From Hippopus hippopus (lineage: Eukaryota > Mollusca > Bivalvia > Cardiida > Cardiidae), in contig OX328109.1 in assembly GCA_946811185.2 (NCBI GenBank), forward strand, positions 43,260,129-43,324,128: a stretch of DNA of 64,000 nucleotides, in the 5' to 3' direction. The number at the start of each line of letters is the position of its first letter. Positions within the stretch are counted from its first letter, which is position 1. This document shows, piece by piece, positions 39,206 through 42,200 of the stretch. The notes under the pieces were generated by a model that was given only the letters and a program-made list of their open reading frames with translations, was not told where the DNA came from and made no database searches. A program made the position numbers and the translations under genes.

Positions 39206-42200
39206 CTACATCCACCACCATCATCATCATCACCATCACCGTCGTCGTCACCGTTGTCCTGACTGTCGTCGTCGTCATCATCATCATCATCAGCATGACC
39301 ACCTTCAGTACCACCACAGCCATCATGTCTATCGTCTTCATCTGTTTCTTAATCATTATTGCAAGTACGTGTCTGTTTAAACAGGTATTTCGAATTAACC
39401 TGTAATCGAAAGAGCTCAAGTTGTGATTTCACTTTTCTTTTTACTATGAAACTGTGGCAATATAGCCCCCAATCAGTTTTCATATTGCTTTTCATGTATA
39501 TAAATATCACAGTCGGGTTCTTTAACATGTTCTCCTGTACTCTATTTGTATAGGATTTTAACTCTGAAAGCAACATGTATGTGTTTAAACCCGACCTCTT
39601 TTGACCTCGTTTGAGGGCTGAAAATAGAATTTACTGCAATATACAGAAACTTAGAACGTGTTTTATCTTAAAGGCTTGATTTAACAAGCGGGCGGTATAG
39701 ATCCAAGATCAGACTGCACATTCTGTTCAGTCTGAGCTTGATCTATGCCGTCTGCAAAGACCCCCGTTTTCTTCTATGGCGCTCAAAGGTTTAGGAATAA
39801 TTAAGCGGGCGATTTAAAGTACAGTTTCTAACAGGTGGAATCAGGGCCCTTATTTTCACTTATTATCTTAAATATCTTCAGCTATCTCAAAAAGCATTTT
39901 AAGTCTTATTCTAGATTTAAAAAGTAACGCATTTTTCTATTGGTCGGCCATTCAGAAATTGCCATTCTTTGAAATTCAGAAAGTTTTTGAGAACCAGCCT
40001 TGGACGTATAGTGAGCGTGGTTTGTGAACAAGGGCAAGGATTCATCTATAAATACAAACTACTGACTTGTAGCTTCTTTGCTTTTATTTTCAGGGTCGTG
40101 CGTGGCTCAGTGGTAAGGTGTGGGACTTGTAACCTGGAGATCCCGGGTCCGAGCCTCACTGGATCTACTGTTTTTTCGTGGGAGTGCACTAGGGCAAGAC
40201 GCTTCAGAGCCCTAGCCTAGTACTGGTAAAACCCAGGAAATACAGGAATATGTGAGCTGTTGCCGTGATATGACTGAAATAATGTTGAAAGCAGCATAAA
40301 GCGCCATTCAATCAATCAATAATTCAATCTAGCAATCAGTCTATAAATCAGTCTTTTATTTTTGAAATAGGATTCGACCTGGGTGAATGAAACACTAGAT
40401 TCGTATGCAGTTTTATTGAGCGTCGGTGGTTTCGGAACTTGGCTGACATTTTTACGATTTTTCAAGTTTCACGATAAATTTAACGTAAGTTACTCTTTAA
40501 ACATCATTACTGATAGGAAGATTAGAGAAACATAATATGGTCTTACTGACAGTTTAATACATGATCAGACTGCACACAGCAGGCAGTCTCTTCTTGGATC
40601 TACATTGCCCTATGTTATATAAAGTCGTCTTTTAACTTTGAAACATTTGGCGGAGAAATACTTCCTGTTACAAAAGTAGTTCCAGTAACTCTTTCGAAAT
40701 ATAATGATCATACAAGTAAATGAGCCATGCCCTGCCAAAAGAGGGTTTAATGCATCTTCGCGATGCGTTATACAAAGCAAGTCATCATCATATATTTATG
40801 GATCCATAAAATCCATTTTGCCTCATCACCAACTGAATCATGAGGTAAACTGGTCCTTTGACATGCAGAAATTGACCCATAGCAAAAAGTTTCGGCCCGG
40901 TCAGTCTTTTTCACATAGCATGGTTCAAATATAATAAAAATTAGAAATGAATAAGAAACAGGACAAAGTCGATGGGTTATAACGCATGAGGATTTGACAT
41001 TTCAATATGGAATAATCTTCGTTCTCGACATAACAGACACATATCAATAGAATAATCGATGGTTTACCAGCCATTCATCGAAAAATCACAACCCTGAGGA
41101 AAAGAGCCATTGAAAAAAGATGTTGGAACAGGAGAAAATGCTGGTAACGAGCCACTTCTCCTTTTCCCACAATAATTTCTACCCTTTTAAAGTCAAATCC
41201 CGCAATTTGAGCTGCATTTGATTTGTCATCTGTAATTACTTTCAATTTCGAACTCGAAAATTTTGTCGTGTGGTAAAAGGTTTCCCATTGTTTTCAGTTA
41301 TTGTTTTCTACTTTGAACCGAGCGAAGTTTGACTTGCTGGCCTACTTACTCTGTGTGGTGATCTTGTTAATTGGCTTTGTAACATGCGGATACGTGGTCA
41401 TGGCGCCCTATCACGTCAAAGTAGGTAGTTTTAGAATATACCGAAATATTTGTTCTTTTTATCCCTTTTTTTTTACGCACGAATGTACATATTATGTCAT
41501 GTTATGCCCCTTGTCGAGACATTGGTGAGACGACGAGTTGAGCAGAGGTTTCAGACGCCTGGCTCCAAGGTCAGTGTCACAGCAGGGGTTTAAGGTCACG
41601 TGCTTTTAAATTGGGTCCACACCTGATATTTTGCAAATCCCTGGTCTGATATTATACACGAGTGCACCTTAACGAGATAACGAGTATTGCGCAGGTTTTC
41701 GTTGCTAGTCTTCAAGGTCAAGGTCAAGGTCACAGCAGGGGTTTAAGGTCACATATTCCTAAATCGGGTCAGCTCCTAATATCTCTTGAATCCCTGTTTT
41801 GATTTTAAATATTATACACACATGATTGCACCTTGACGAGACAACGCGCAGAGCACTGGTTTCCGACGCTAGTTTTTAAGGTCAAGATATTGGTATTGAT
41901 ATACCCGAACAAATGATAAGTAAATTTTGATTGGACCCAAAAGATGGTTTTTCAGCGGACCCCTGCTGGCCATTTTGCGGTCACATCTCTCTCCTGTTCT
42001 TAAAAATCTTTCTTGTTTCAGTTCAGTACCCCTGTATGGTCGGCAGAAACGCTTATGTCGGTTGTCAATGGAGACGAGATATTTTTCACCATGAACATTC
42101 TGGAGGTGAAGAAGACAGGCGGTGACTGGGTGTGGGTGTTTTCGAGGGTCTATTTTTTGACCTTCATTGCAGTATTCACGATCGTCGTATTTAACTTGCT

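Noticed and set aside
39000..39420. Poly-Ser, poly-His and poly-Ile open frames
   Set aside because: They lie in an ATC trinucleotide array and show no domain.
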